Below, piece after piece: positions 8,601 to 14,886 of a stretch of DNA of 64,000 bases. Within the stretch, counting starts at the first letter, position 1. The number at the start of each line of letters is the position of its first letter. Source of the DNA: Terrimonas_A sp051954695 (GTDB lineage: Bacteria > Bacteroidota > Bacteroidia > Chitinophagales > Chitinophagaceae); NCBI GenBank assembly GCA_051954695.1, contig JBQCHL010000022.1:1-64000 (forward strand), read 5' to 3'. The notes under the pieces are model-generated. The model did no database searches. It saw only the letters and a program-made list of their open reading frames with translations, and was not told the origin of the DNA. A program made the translations under genes and the position numbers.

Positions 8601-9128
8601 ATGTACCTGTATATAAAAGCGCTCCATATTATTTTTATCGTCACCTGGTTCAGCGGTATGTTCTATATCGTCAGGCTGTTTATTTATAATACCGAAGCAG
8701 GCGAAAAGGATGAGCCGGAGAAATCAATCCTTCATCGGCAGTTCTCTATTATGATCCGGCGTTTATGGCTGGGCATTACCTGGCCTTCCGCAGTGCTTAC
8801 ATTAATATTGGGAGTGGGTGTTTGGAGTATGCTGGGCAGTACACCTGGCTGGTTAATTATTAAATTGTTCTTTGTAGCCGGGCTCTATCTCTATCATTTC
8901 AGTTTGCATGCCATTTACAAACAACAGATGAAAGGTGTGTTCAATTACTCTTCACAACAACTGCGCATCTGGAATGAAGTAGCCACTATATTTCTTGTGG
9001 CAATCGTGATGCTGGTAGTGGTAAAACAAAATATGAGTGTAGTGTGGGGATTGACCGGATTGGTGCTGTTCGTCATCATCTTGATGAGCGCTATCAGGAT
9101 ATACAAGTTGGTCCGTACCAAAAAATAG
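8601..9128 (+). CDS. hemJ: Protoporphyrinogen IX oxidase, HemJ type
   Basis: Membrane protein that oxidises protoporphyrinogen IX to protoporphyrin IX, the step before ferrochelatase. The 175 residues form about four or five hydrophobic helices. The start MYLYIKALHIIFIVTWFSGMFYIVRLFIY matches the HemJ (UPF0093) family, including the conserved histidine H9. Its place directly between ferrochelatase and a ChaN-like gene supports the call, and no hemG or hemY gene is present. With HemJ the window encodes every step from glutamyl-tRNA to haem. Confidence 0.9.
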   Translation: MYLYIKALHIIFIVTWFSGMFYIVRLFIYNTEAGEKDEPEKSILHRQFSIMIRRLWLGITWPSAVLTLILGVGVWSMLGSTPGWLIIKLFFVAGLYLYHFSLHAIYKQQMKGVFNYSSQQLRIWNEVATIFLVAIVMLVVVKQNMSVVWGLTGLVLFVIILMSAIRIYKLVRTKK

Positions 9129-9143
9129 CTTAACCACACACTG

Positions 9144-9989
9144 ATGTTTAAATATATACTGCTTTCGCTGAGCTTTGCTTCAGCCATTGCTGCTTCCGCG
9201 CAGAAATTCACTGTATATACTGCAGCCGATATGAAACCCATTTCCATTGACTCTGTTGCGCTTTCTCTTTCCACTGCCAATGTAGTTTTCTTTGGTGAGC
9301 AGCATAATGACAGCCTTACCCACATTGCAGAATATGAATTACTGCAGGCACTTTATAAGATCAGGCAGCAAGAACTGGTATTGAGCCTGGAAATGTTTGA
9401 AACAGATTGTCAGGCTGTGCTGAACGAATATCTTGCCGGTTTTATCAATGAAGACAGGTTGAAAACAGATGGCCGTGCATGGAATAACTATACCGATTAC
9501 CGGCCGATGGTGGAGTTTGCAAAGCTGAACAGGCTACCCGTTGTTGCAGCCAATGCTCCTCGTCGTTATGTAAATCTTGTTTCCAGGAGGGGGATGGCCA
9601 GCCTCGACAGTCTTTCAAAAGAGGCAAAGAGTTGGTTGCCGCCCCTACCTTATGATACACTTGCAGGCGCCTATCATGAAAAATTCATGAACCTGATGGG
9701 CGGGCATGGGAGTTCAAATATATATTACAGTCAAAGTCTTTGGGATGCATCCATGTCGTATTCCATTTACCGGTTCCTGAAAGGGAAAAAGAATAAACGG
9801 AAACTGGTATATCATGTTTGCGGAAGTTTTCATAGTGATGGCAAATTGGGAACAGCAGCACAATTATTGAAAAGGAAATCTTCCCTGGTAATTAAAAATA
9901 TAACAGCACTCCCTTCCATCATGTATGAAAAGATGACAAAAGAGGAATTGGCAGCGATAGCGGACTTTATTATTGTGACTACTCCTTAA
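9144..9989 (+). CDS. ChaN-family haem-binding-type secreted protein
   Basis: 281-residue product with a signal peptide (MFKYILLSLSFASAIAASAQ) and the ChaN / DUF399 fold signature: VVFFGEQHNDSLTHIAEYELLQAL, LSLEMFETDCQAVLNEYLAG, the GRAWNNYTDYRPMVEFAK block and VVAANAPRRYVNLVSRRG. Campylobacter ChaN binds two haems and is linked to iron acquisition. Unlike that lipoprotein, no lipobox cysteine follows the signal here, so it is probably periplasmic and soluble. It lies 15 bases after hemJ in the hemH-hemJ unit, which supports a haem or iron link, though the actual role is unknown. Confidence 0.8.
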   Translation: MFKYILLSLSFASAIAASAQKFTVYTAADMKPISIDSVALSLSTANVVFFGEQHNDSLTHIAEYELLQALYKIRQQELVLSLEMFETDCQAVLNEYLAGFINEDRLKTDGRAWNNYTDYRPMVEFAKLNRLPVVAANAPRRYVNLVSRRGMASLDSLSKEAKSWLPPLPYDTLAGAYHEKFMNLMGGHGSSNIYYSQSLWDASMSYSIYRFLKGKKNKRKLVYHVCGSFHSDGKLGTAAQLLKRKSSLVIKNITALPSIMYEKMTKEELAAIADFIIVTTP

Positions 9990-10008
9990 TTGGATTGACG
10001 AAGAAGGC

Positions 10009-10034
10009 AAAAAAAAGCCCGCATTAGCGGGCTT
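10009..10034 (-). terminator. Intrinsic terminator of the DUF4920 gene
   Basis: Perfect 8-bp stem AAGCCCGC / GCGGGCTT with an ATTA loop. On the minus strand it is followed by a run of eight T. It ends the minus-strand DUF4920 transcript between two convergent genes. Confidence 0.85.
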
Positions 10035-10056
10035 AATAGCAATTTTCCAACTATGC

Positions 10057-10530
10057 TTATTCTACAACAACAATACCTTTTGCAGTAAAGCGGATCTCTT
10101 TTTGTGGTTGAGTGATCGCGGCAATTTCCTCTTTCGATTTCTTCGCATCTTCTGCATAATGCTTCAACTCATCTACAGATGTTGTTTTCATCTGAGCCTG
10201 GCCATCCAGTACGATCGTTTTTCCTTTAATAGCTTCAGGTAAGAAGAAAGCATAATCTTTCATTTTTACAAAAGCAGTGGTGGTATCATTTACCGCCAGT
10301 TTGATCCAGCACCCTTTTTTGGAACATACTTCCAGAACTTTTGCTTTGATCTTTGTGTTGAAAGATTCTTTCTTTTCCAGTTTGGCAGGTATTTCAGCTA
10401 TATTGATCGCTCCCTCAGTAGTTGTTCTTTCACCATACCATTCACCAGGCTTTGCATCACCTGCTGGTGGTTGGGCCATTACTGCAGAAGCGGACAGTGC
10501 AAATACAAAAAGAGAAAATAATTTTTTCAT
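10057..10530 (-). CDS. DUF4920-family secreted protein
   Basis: 157-residue exported protein: signal peptide MKKLFSLFVFALSASAVMAQ, then a small OB-like domain with the family's hallmark VLEVCSKKGCWIKL (two cysteines four apart) and FVKMKDYAFFLPEAIKGKTIVLDG, ending with the ELKHYAEDAKKSKEEIAAI block. This matches DUF4920, common in Bacteroidota and of unknown function; the KKGCW loop suggests redox or metal binding but that is inference. I start it at ATG 10530, since upstream codons would spoil the signal peptide. A -7 box is at 10558-10565 and a strong terminator follows. Confidence 0.85.
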   Translation of the reverse strand: MKKLFSLFVFALSASAVMAQPPAGDAKPGEWYGERTTTEGAINIAEIPAKLEKKESFNTKIKAKVLEVCSKKGCWIKLAVNDTTTAFVKMKDYAFFLPEAIKGKTIVLDGQAQMKTTSVDELKHYAEDAKKSKEEIAAITQPQKEIRFTAKGIVVVE

Positions 10531-10557
10531 GATTACAGGTTTAATAAATATTGGTGT

Positions 10558-10565
10558 CAAAAATA
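10558..10565 (-). promoter_or_regulatory. DUF4920 gene promoter, -7 box TATTTTTG
   Basis: Perfect TAnnTTTG on the minus strand, 27 bases before the ATG at 10530, giving a short ordinary leader. Confidence 0.4.
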
Positions 10566-10646
10566 ATTAATATGTCAGTTATTCGGCCATAAAACGGCAA
10601 AAAGCTACGGTATTTTAACTAACCGGTTGGAAAAGCGGCAGGTATA

Positions 10647-11792
10647 TCAATCCGGCATCTCCGGCATTCTCATACGTAATGGCTCTGCAGTGATAGCATT
10701 TAAAAAAGCGATGATATCGTCTCTTTCCTGTTTTGTCAAGCCGAGCCGGCGGATCAATCTGTCTTTTTTTGGAGACAGCGTATCTCCAACTACTCCGGAC
10801 CCTGGTAATGGCATACCGGCATTATACATGTTCATCAGTTCGTTGATATTATCAAAAAGCCCGTTATGCATCCAGGGCCGGGTGCGTATCACATCCCTGA
10901 GTGAAGGTGTTTTGAAACGGCCCACATCTTCTGCACGATGAGTAACGGCGTAGCGGCCAAGGTCTTCATGCTCCTGCTTATAATAGGTAAGTCCTATATT
11001 ATGAAAATCGTTATCGGTAAATAAAGGGCCGTTGTGGCAATTCATGCAACCTGCCTTGGTACGGAACAGGTGCAATCCCCGCAATGCAGCATCGCTCATT
11101 GCGTTCTTTTCACCAGAAAGAAAATCATCAAAATTACTTTTTCGGCTCACAAGGGTACGTTGAAATGCAGCCAGTGCGCCTGTCACAGTCTCTGGCGATA
11201 TTTCCGGGCGGCCGTACGCAGAATCAAACAATGGTTTATAACCAGGAATGCGACGCAGTTTCCTCATTACCTCTGCCATATCACTATGCATTTCTGTTTC
11301 GCTGTTGATGGGGCCGAATGCCTGATCTTCCAGGCTTCTGCTTCTTCCGTCCCAGAATAGTTGTTTGTAATACCATACATTCAACAAGGTGGGCGAATTC
11401 CTTTTATTCGTTTGATGATCATGTCCCAGTGATTTGCTGCGGCCATCCGTCCAGGAAAGATCAGGGATATGACAACTGGCGCAGGATATCTGGTTGCTGC
11501 CGCTAAGCCTCCGGTCAAAGAACAGTGTTTTGCCCAATTGAACAAGATGTTTCAAAGAATCCATGTATGGCTTCAAAGGGCTTTCGGGAACAATACCCAG
11601 TTCTTCCCAGGTGACGGCTGAATCAATAAGAGGAACCGGCCACTTGTCTGATGGCCGTGAATACAAAAAGCGAAGCGTGTCTTCGAAAGTACCAGCCGGT
11701 ATATTCATTCCTTTCGGCTGAAGCTTGCTCATAGACACAGAGCAGGCCACTACGAAAAAACTGATTGCAGCAATCGCGATTAATTTCCTCAT
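10647..11792 (-). CDS. Di-haem cytochrome c peroxidase (CcpA/MauG family)
   Basis: 381-residue periplasmic lipoprotein. The signal peptide ends in a lipobox (FFVVAC, cysteine 17). Two haem c sites follow: CASCH (104-108) and CMNCH (249-253), with the family's LFFDRRLSGSNQISCASCH and TPSLRDVIRTRPWMHNG blocks. Such enzymes reduce H2O2 with electrons from cytochrome c; MauG-like relatives instead modify proteins, and the two cannot be told apart here. The ATG at 11792 is preferred over an in-frame TTG at 11798 that falls inside the -7 box. The nitroreductase lies upstream, separated by this gene's own promoter. Confidence 0.92.
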   Translation of the reverse strand: MRKLIAIAAISFFVVACSVSMSKLQPKGMNIPAGTFEDTLRFLYSRPSDKWPVPLIDSAVTWEELGIVPESPLKPYMDSLKHLVQLGKTLFFDRRLSGSNQISCASCHIPDLSWTDGRSKSLGHDHQTNKRNSPTLLNVWYYKQLFWDGRSRSLEDQAFGPINSETEMHSDMAEVMRKLRRIPGYKPLFDSAYGRPEISPETVTGALAAFQRTLVSRKSNFDDFLSGEKNAMSDAALRGLHLFRTKAGCMNCHNGPLFTDNDFHNIGLTYYKQEHEDLGRYAVTHRAEDVGRFKTPSLRDVIRTRPWMHNGLFDNINELMNMYNAGMPLPGSGVVGDTLSPKKDRLIRRLGLTKQERDDIIAFLNAITAEPLRMRMPEMPD

Positions 11793-11795
11793 ACC

Positions 11796-11803
11796 CAAAA
11801 ATA
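11796..11803 (-). promoter_or_regulatory. Peroxidase gene promoter, -7 box TATTTTTG
   Basis: Perfect TAnnTTTG ending three bases before the ATG (TATTTTTG-GGT-ATG on the minus strand). Transcription would start at or next to the A of ATG, so the message should be leaderless. Confidence 0.5.
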
Positions 11804-11807
11804 CAGG

Positions 11808-12386
11808 TTACTTAACCCATTTCACCTTTTCTTCCATCGGCAATCGGGTAGCAGATGTGGAGGGAATGGCTACCTGCCCGATATAGAAAAAGCCCAGCAG
11901 TTTATCCTGTTCATCCAGGCCAAAAAATGGTTTGGCAGATGCTTTATAAGTAATGCCTCCGGTGGTCCAGTACCCGCCCAGGCCATAGGCTGTAACAGAT
12001 AAATAAATATTCTGCACTGCGCAGGCTACTGCTTCTATGTCTTCAATTTCAGGAATAGGTTTGCTGGTGGTCCGTTTCATACCAATTGCAATAATATGTG
12101 AAGCACGCAGCGGTTGTTGTTTCAGCTTATTATACGTGATCTCTTTGAAATTATCACCTGCTTCGCTTTTATATAACTCGCTTTGAAAATCGGCCAGTTG
12201 CTGAAGTCCGTTCCCACTGAAAACCGTGAATTGCCAGGGTTCTGTTCTGCCATGATTGGGAGCCCAGGTAGCATTGGTCAGTATTTCGGTAATTATTGCA
12301 TCATCTACTTTCCGGGAAGTATCAAACTGATCCGGGAATACGGAACGGCGACTACGGGCCAACTCATTAAAAAGATCGGGGCTCAT
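11808..12386 (-). CDS. Nitroreductase-family flavoprotein
   Basis: 192-residue cytoplasmic protein of the FMN-dependent nitroreductase fold. Visible signatures are the N-terminal ARSRRSVFPDQFD, ATWAPNHGRTEPWQFTVFSG (FMN-binding and dimer region), the IEAVACAVQNIYLSVTAYGLGGYWTTGG helix and loop, and the C-terminal LLGFFYIGQVA. Members reduce quinones, nitroaromatics or flavins with NAD(P)H; the true substrate cannot be read from sequence. Length is typical. The start MSPDLFNELARSR uses the ATG at 12386. Its 3' end is 15 bases from the peroxidase start, but that gene has its own promoter box. Confidence 0.88.
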   Translation of the reverse strand: MSPDLFNELARSRRSVFPDQFDTSRKVDDAIITEILTNATWAPNHGRTEPWQFTVFSGNGLQQLADFQSELYKSEAGDNFKEITYNKLKQQPLRASHIIAIGMKRTTSKPIPEIEDIEAVACAVQNIYLSVTAYGLGGYWTTGGITYKASAKPFFGLDEQDKLLGFFYIGQVAIPSTSATRLPMEEKVKWVK

Positions 12387-12400
12387 TAAAAAAATTTCCG

Positions 12401-12408
12401 CAAAAATA
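12401..12408 (-). promoter_or_regulatory. Nitroreductase promoter, -7 box TATTTTTG
   Basis: Perfect TAnnTTTG on the minus strand, 14 bases before the ATG; predicted leader of about seven bases. Confidence 0.4.
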
Positions 12409-12549
12409 ACAAAAGAGAGATTGGATCTGCTACTTAAAATCGCCTGAAGCTCAAAGCCTACTCCCCGACTTATAACTCCCGGCTCCCGACTGTTTTTAGT
12501 GCCGTCTTAAGACTAAGACCACACCTTTATGATCCACATTTATGATATA

Positions 12550-12882
12550 CTAATGATCTTCGAACAAACGGATTAGTTCCAGCGACTTCAATTCTGTATC
12601 TCCCGTTTCCAACATATTATCGAAATCCCTCAGTTCACGCATACTTAATATTAGTTTCATTCCTTCACATGGCGTTGGAATAACGATACAACGCAGGGTG
12701 GGGCTTTGTGAAAAATCCTGGTCATTCTTTATTTTCTTCAACCACCAGCGGAAATCATCAAAATCCCCTCTGCCAAAAGTGACCATTAAGTTGCCATAAC
12801 CTATCTGTATCTTCTCACATTCCGGGCATCTCACCACATAGCCGGTGCAATCATCATGATATAGGGTTTGGTAATGACACAT
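12550..12882 (-). CDS. DUF6686-type small cysteine protein
   Basis: 110-residue cytoplasmic protein of unknown function. The start MCHYQTLYHDDCTGYVVRCPECEKIQIGYGNLMVTF, with a C-P-E-C pair near 21-24 and the following GNLMVTF, fits the small Bacteroidota family catalogued as DUF6686; the C-terminal IPTPCEGMKLILSMRELRDFDNMLE also fits. The CxxC with upstream cysteines could bind zinc. I chose the ATG at 12882: the reading frame continues upstream to 13041, but that part is encoded by a palindromic repeat and is not protein-like. Confidence 0.7.
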   Translation of the reverse strand: MCHYQTLYHDDCTGYVVRCPECEKIQIGYGNLMVTFGRGDFDDFRWWLKKIKNDQDFSQSPTLRCIVIPTPCEGMKLILSMRELRDFDNMLETGDTELKSLELIRLFEDH

Positions 12883-13317
12883 ATTCTTTCTTTTGGTAAA
12901 AGTGCGGGAAGAAAAACGAACAGGCTTACGATATCCGCAAACACCGTTTACGCAATGGGAAATCTGACATGGGGCTGACAGTTTAGCTGAGAAGAATTGG
13001 TGATTGTAAGGACAACGCAGGATCTCCCACAAAGAGCACAAAGAATTTGATCTAACCCTAAATAGCTCATATTGAAATTCTTTGTGCTCTTTGTGGCTTT
13101 GTGGGAGATCCTCTCATTTATTCACTTCTTACACCATTTATTGTGGGAAAAACAATGCGATTTTCAGCCTGTTTTTCCCCCAGATTTTGTATGCCTACCC
13201 CCTCAGAATATAGTCTTTTTGACCCTGACTTCCGGGCCTTTGAGGCAAAAAAAACTATCCACAATTGTTAGAAAGTATGAACAGGTATTTCCTCTTTTTA
13301 CAGCTACATTCGTCTTA
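12883..13317. other. Gene-free stretch before the riboswitch
   Basis: Divergent intergenic region between the DUF6686 gene and the nrdB leader. It holds a family C palindrome (13021-13110) and otherwise AT-rich sequence. TACATTCG at 13305-13312, one base from TAnnTTTG, lies just before the riboswitch and is the best candidate nrdBA promoter, but no -33 box is evident. Open frames crossing it are judged spurious. Confidence 0.5.
13021..13110. repeat. Palindrome-family C element
   Basis: Inverted repeat whose arms both contain GATCTCCCACAAAG and GAGCACAAAGAATTT (as complements). The right arm has an extra block of about eight bases (CCACAAAG). The arms flank about 26 unpaired bases. It lies in a divergent intergenic region. 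Confidence 0.8.
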
Positions 13318-13321
13318 GTTC

Positions 13322-13452
13322 TTGCAAGTAATTCAACCGGTGCAGGCAGCCAAGGCTGCGTGCTTAATAGGGGAATCGTGTGAAAATCACGGGCTGACGG
13401 GCAACTGTAATCCGCCAGAACAAAGGTGGAAAGCCAGGACACCTGCCATAAT
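13322..13452 (+). ncRNA. Cobalamin (B12) riboswitch upstream of nrdBA
   Basis: The leader carries the conserved cobalamin aptamer elements in order: GGTGC, a GCAGCC/GGCTGC helix, GGGGAATCGTGTGAAAATC, ACGGGCTGACGGGCAACTGT, and the B12 box AAGCCAGGACACCTGCC at 13431-13447. A short P1 can form between TGCAAGT near 13323 and ACCTGC. About 135 bases then run to the nrdB ATG. A weak hairpin followed by T5 (13516-13538) may be part of the expression platform; translation control is also possible. By family knowledge adenosylcobalamin binding lowers expression, here of a B12-independent ribonucleotide reductase. Confidence 0.93.
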
Positions 13453-13515
13453 GAATTAATTGTTGGGGACCTTCCCGGATCTAAGGTACCGGCAAAAGAC
13501 CGATCAACTGACATT

Positions 13516-13538
13516 ACCCTCCCAGGGTGTGGATTTTT
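13516..13538 (+). terminator. Possible riboswitch expression-platform hairpin
   Basis: ACCCT-CCC-AGGGT stem-loop, then GTGGA and five T. The stem is only 5 bp and the T-run is offset, so this is a weak candidate terminator between the aptamer and nrdB. Confidence 0.3.
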
Positions 13539-13584
13539 CGTCTATTGTCGTGCCGCATTTTTATCATTGTTCAACTGTAATGCT

Positions 13585-14556
13585 ATGCAGAAAGAAGACG
13601 AAGTGCTGTTAAAAGAGAATAAGGATCGGTTTGTGATTCTTCCTATCAATTATCCCAAAATATGGGAACAATATAAGAAACATGAAGCCAGTTTCTGGAC
13701 GGCTGAGGAGATAGACCTGGGTTCAGATATGAAGGACTGGACTTCGCTGAATGACGGGGAAAGACATTTTATTTCCCATGTTCTTGCCTTTTTTGCCGCC
13801 AGTGACGGGATCGTGAACGAGAACCTGGCTGTCAACTTTATGAGTGAAGTGCAATTGCCCGAAGCCCGTTGCTTTTATGGCTTCCAGATCATGATGGAGA
13901 ATATTCACTCTGAGACCTATGCCCTGTTGATCGATACCTATATTAAGGATCCCAAAGAAAAGGACCGCCTGTTCCATGCCATCGATACCGTGCCTGCAGT
14001 AAAGAAAAAAGCTGAATGGGCACTTCGCTGGATCGAGAACGGAACTTTCGCTGAAAGGCTGGTGGCTTTTGCCGCCGTGGAAGGTATTTTCTTCAGTGGC
14101 AGCTTCTGCTCCATTTTCTGGTTGAAGAAAAGGGGATTGATGCCCGGCCTCACTTTCAGCAATGAACTGATCAGCCGCGATGAAGGCCTGCATTGTGAAT
14201 TCGCCTGCCTGCTTTATAGCATGCTGAAAAATCAACTGAGCCAGGAGCAAGTGTTCCAGATCATCGGAGATGCTGTAACAATAGAAAAAGAATTTATTAC
14301 GGATGCATTGCCTGTTGCCCTGATCGGCATGAACGCAAAGCTGATGCAGCAGTACATTGAATTTGTAGCAGATCGCTGGCTGACTGAGCTCGGCTATCCA
14401 AAAATGTTCAATGCCACCAACCCATTTGATTTCATGGAAATGATCTCCCTTGAAGGAAAGACGAATTTCTTTGAAAAGAGAGTGGGTGATTACCAGAAAG
14501 CCGGCGTGCTGGCGAATAAGGAAGATCAGGCGTTTTCAACAGACGAAGACTTTTAA
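13585..14556 (+). CDS. nrdB: Ribonucleoside-diphosphate reductase, class Ia small subunit
   Basis: R2 subunit that houses the di-iron centre and stable tyrosyl radical for reduction of NDPs to dNDPs. I use the ATG at 13585 (MQKEDEVLLKENK), giving 323 residues; the frame is open upstream only through the riboswitch. Metal ligands read as D44, E105, H108, E166, E200 and H203, with the radical tyrosine Y112 (ENIHSETY). Blocks such as EARCFYGFQIMMENIHSE and HVLAFFAASDGIVNENL closely resemble eukaryotic R2. It partners with NrdA, 330 bases downstream, and is controlled by the cobalamin riboswitch. Confidence 0.96.
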   Translation: MQKEDEVLLKENKDRFVILPINYPKIWEQYKKHEASFWTAEEIDLGSDMKDWTSLNDGERHFISHVLAFFAASDGIVNENLAVNFMSEVQLPEARCFYGFQIMMENIHSETYALLIDTYIKDPKEKDRLFHAIDTVPAVKKKAEWALRWIENGTFAERLVAFAAVEGIFFSGSFCSIFWLKKRGLMPGLTFSNELISRDEGLHCEFACLLYSMLKNQLSQEQVFQIIGDAVTIEKEFITDALPVALIGMNAKLMQQYIEFVADRWLTELGYPKMFNATNPFDFMEMISLEGKTNFFEKRVGDYQKAGVLANKEDQAFSTDEDF

Positions 14557-14580
14557 AGAGACCAACAATATAAAGGACGG

Positions 14581-14632
14581 TTCCGGCAGGCCCACACAGA
14601 TAAATAACTGCTTTCTGCAAAACCTGCCGGAA
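14581..14632. repeat. Inverted repeat between nrdB and nrdA
   Basis: TTCCGGCAGG at 14581-14590 and its exact complement CCTGCCGGAA at 14623-14632, separated by 32 bases. It begins 24 bases after the nrdB stop codon and could form an RNA stem in the nrdBA transcript. Confidence 0.7.
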
Positions 14633-14749
14633 TTAAGAACGACGAAAAACCAATCTCTCGCATAGCTGACAAAACCATCTATTGCGATCGTCCAACGGAC
14701 ATCCAATATCCACTACTATTTGTTGTGAAGGAAGAATGCTGCCATGTAC

Positions 14750-14774
14750 ATGAACAATACATGTTCATTTTTTT
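14750..14774 (+). terminator. Weak terminator-like hairpin after nrdB
   Basis: 7-bp stem ATGAACA / TGTTCAT with a 5-base loop, followed immediately by a run of seven T. The stem is AT-rich, so termination would be partial; it could set a higher nrdB than nrdA level. Confidence 0.4.
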
Positions 14775-14886
14775 CTTTCATGCTTTGTAAACTAAAAGAA
14801 GGATCTGCGGTTATTTAAGTTCTTACTTAATAGCCCTATTAAAACATTGACCAGAGAAACTACTAACCTATTAAAATATATCTGCT

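Larger units (their letters stand above)
14557..14886 (+). other. Gene-free stretch between nrdB and nrdA
   Basis: 330 bases with no credible reading frame, unusually long for an nrdBA operon. It contains a perfect 10-bp inverted repeat (14581-14632) and an AT-rich hairpin followed by seven T (14750-14774). TTACTTAA and several TATTAAAA runs before nrdA could hold a second promoter, but no consensus TAnnTTTG is present. Confidence 0.5.

Noticed and set aside
12883..13041. N-terminal extension of the DUF6686 gene
   Set aside because: The extra 53 residues are partly encoded by the palindrome and do not fit the family; the ATG at 12882 gives normal length.
13072..13383. 103-codon plus-strand open frame before nrdB
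   Set aside because: It runs through a family C palindrome and into the conserved riboswitch aptamer; the residues (FVLFVALWEILSF) are the translation of the repeat.
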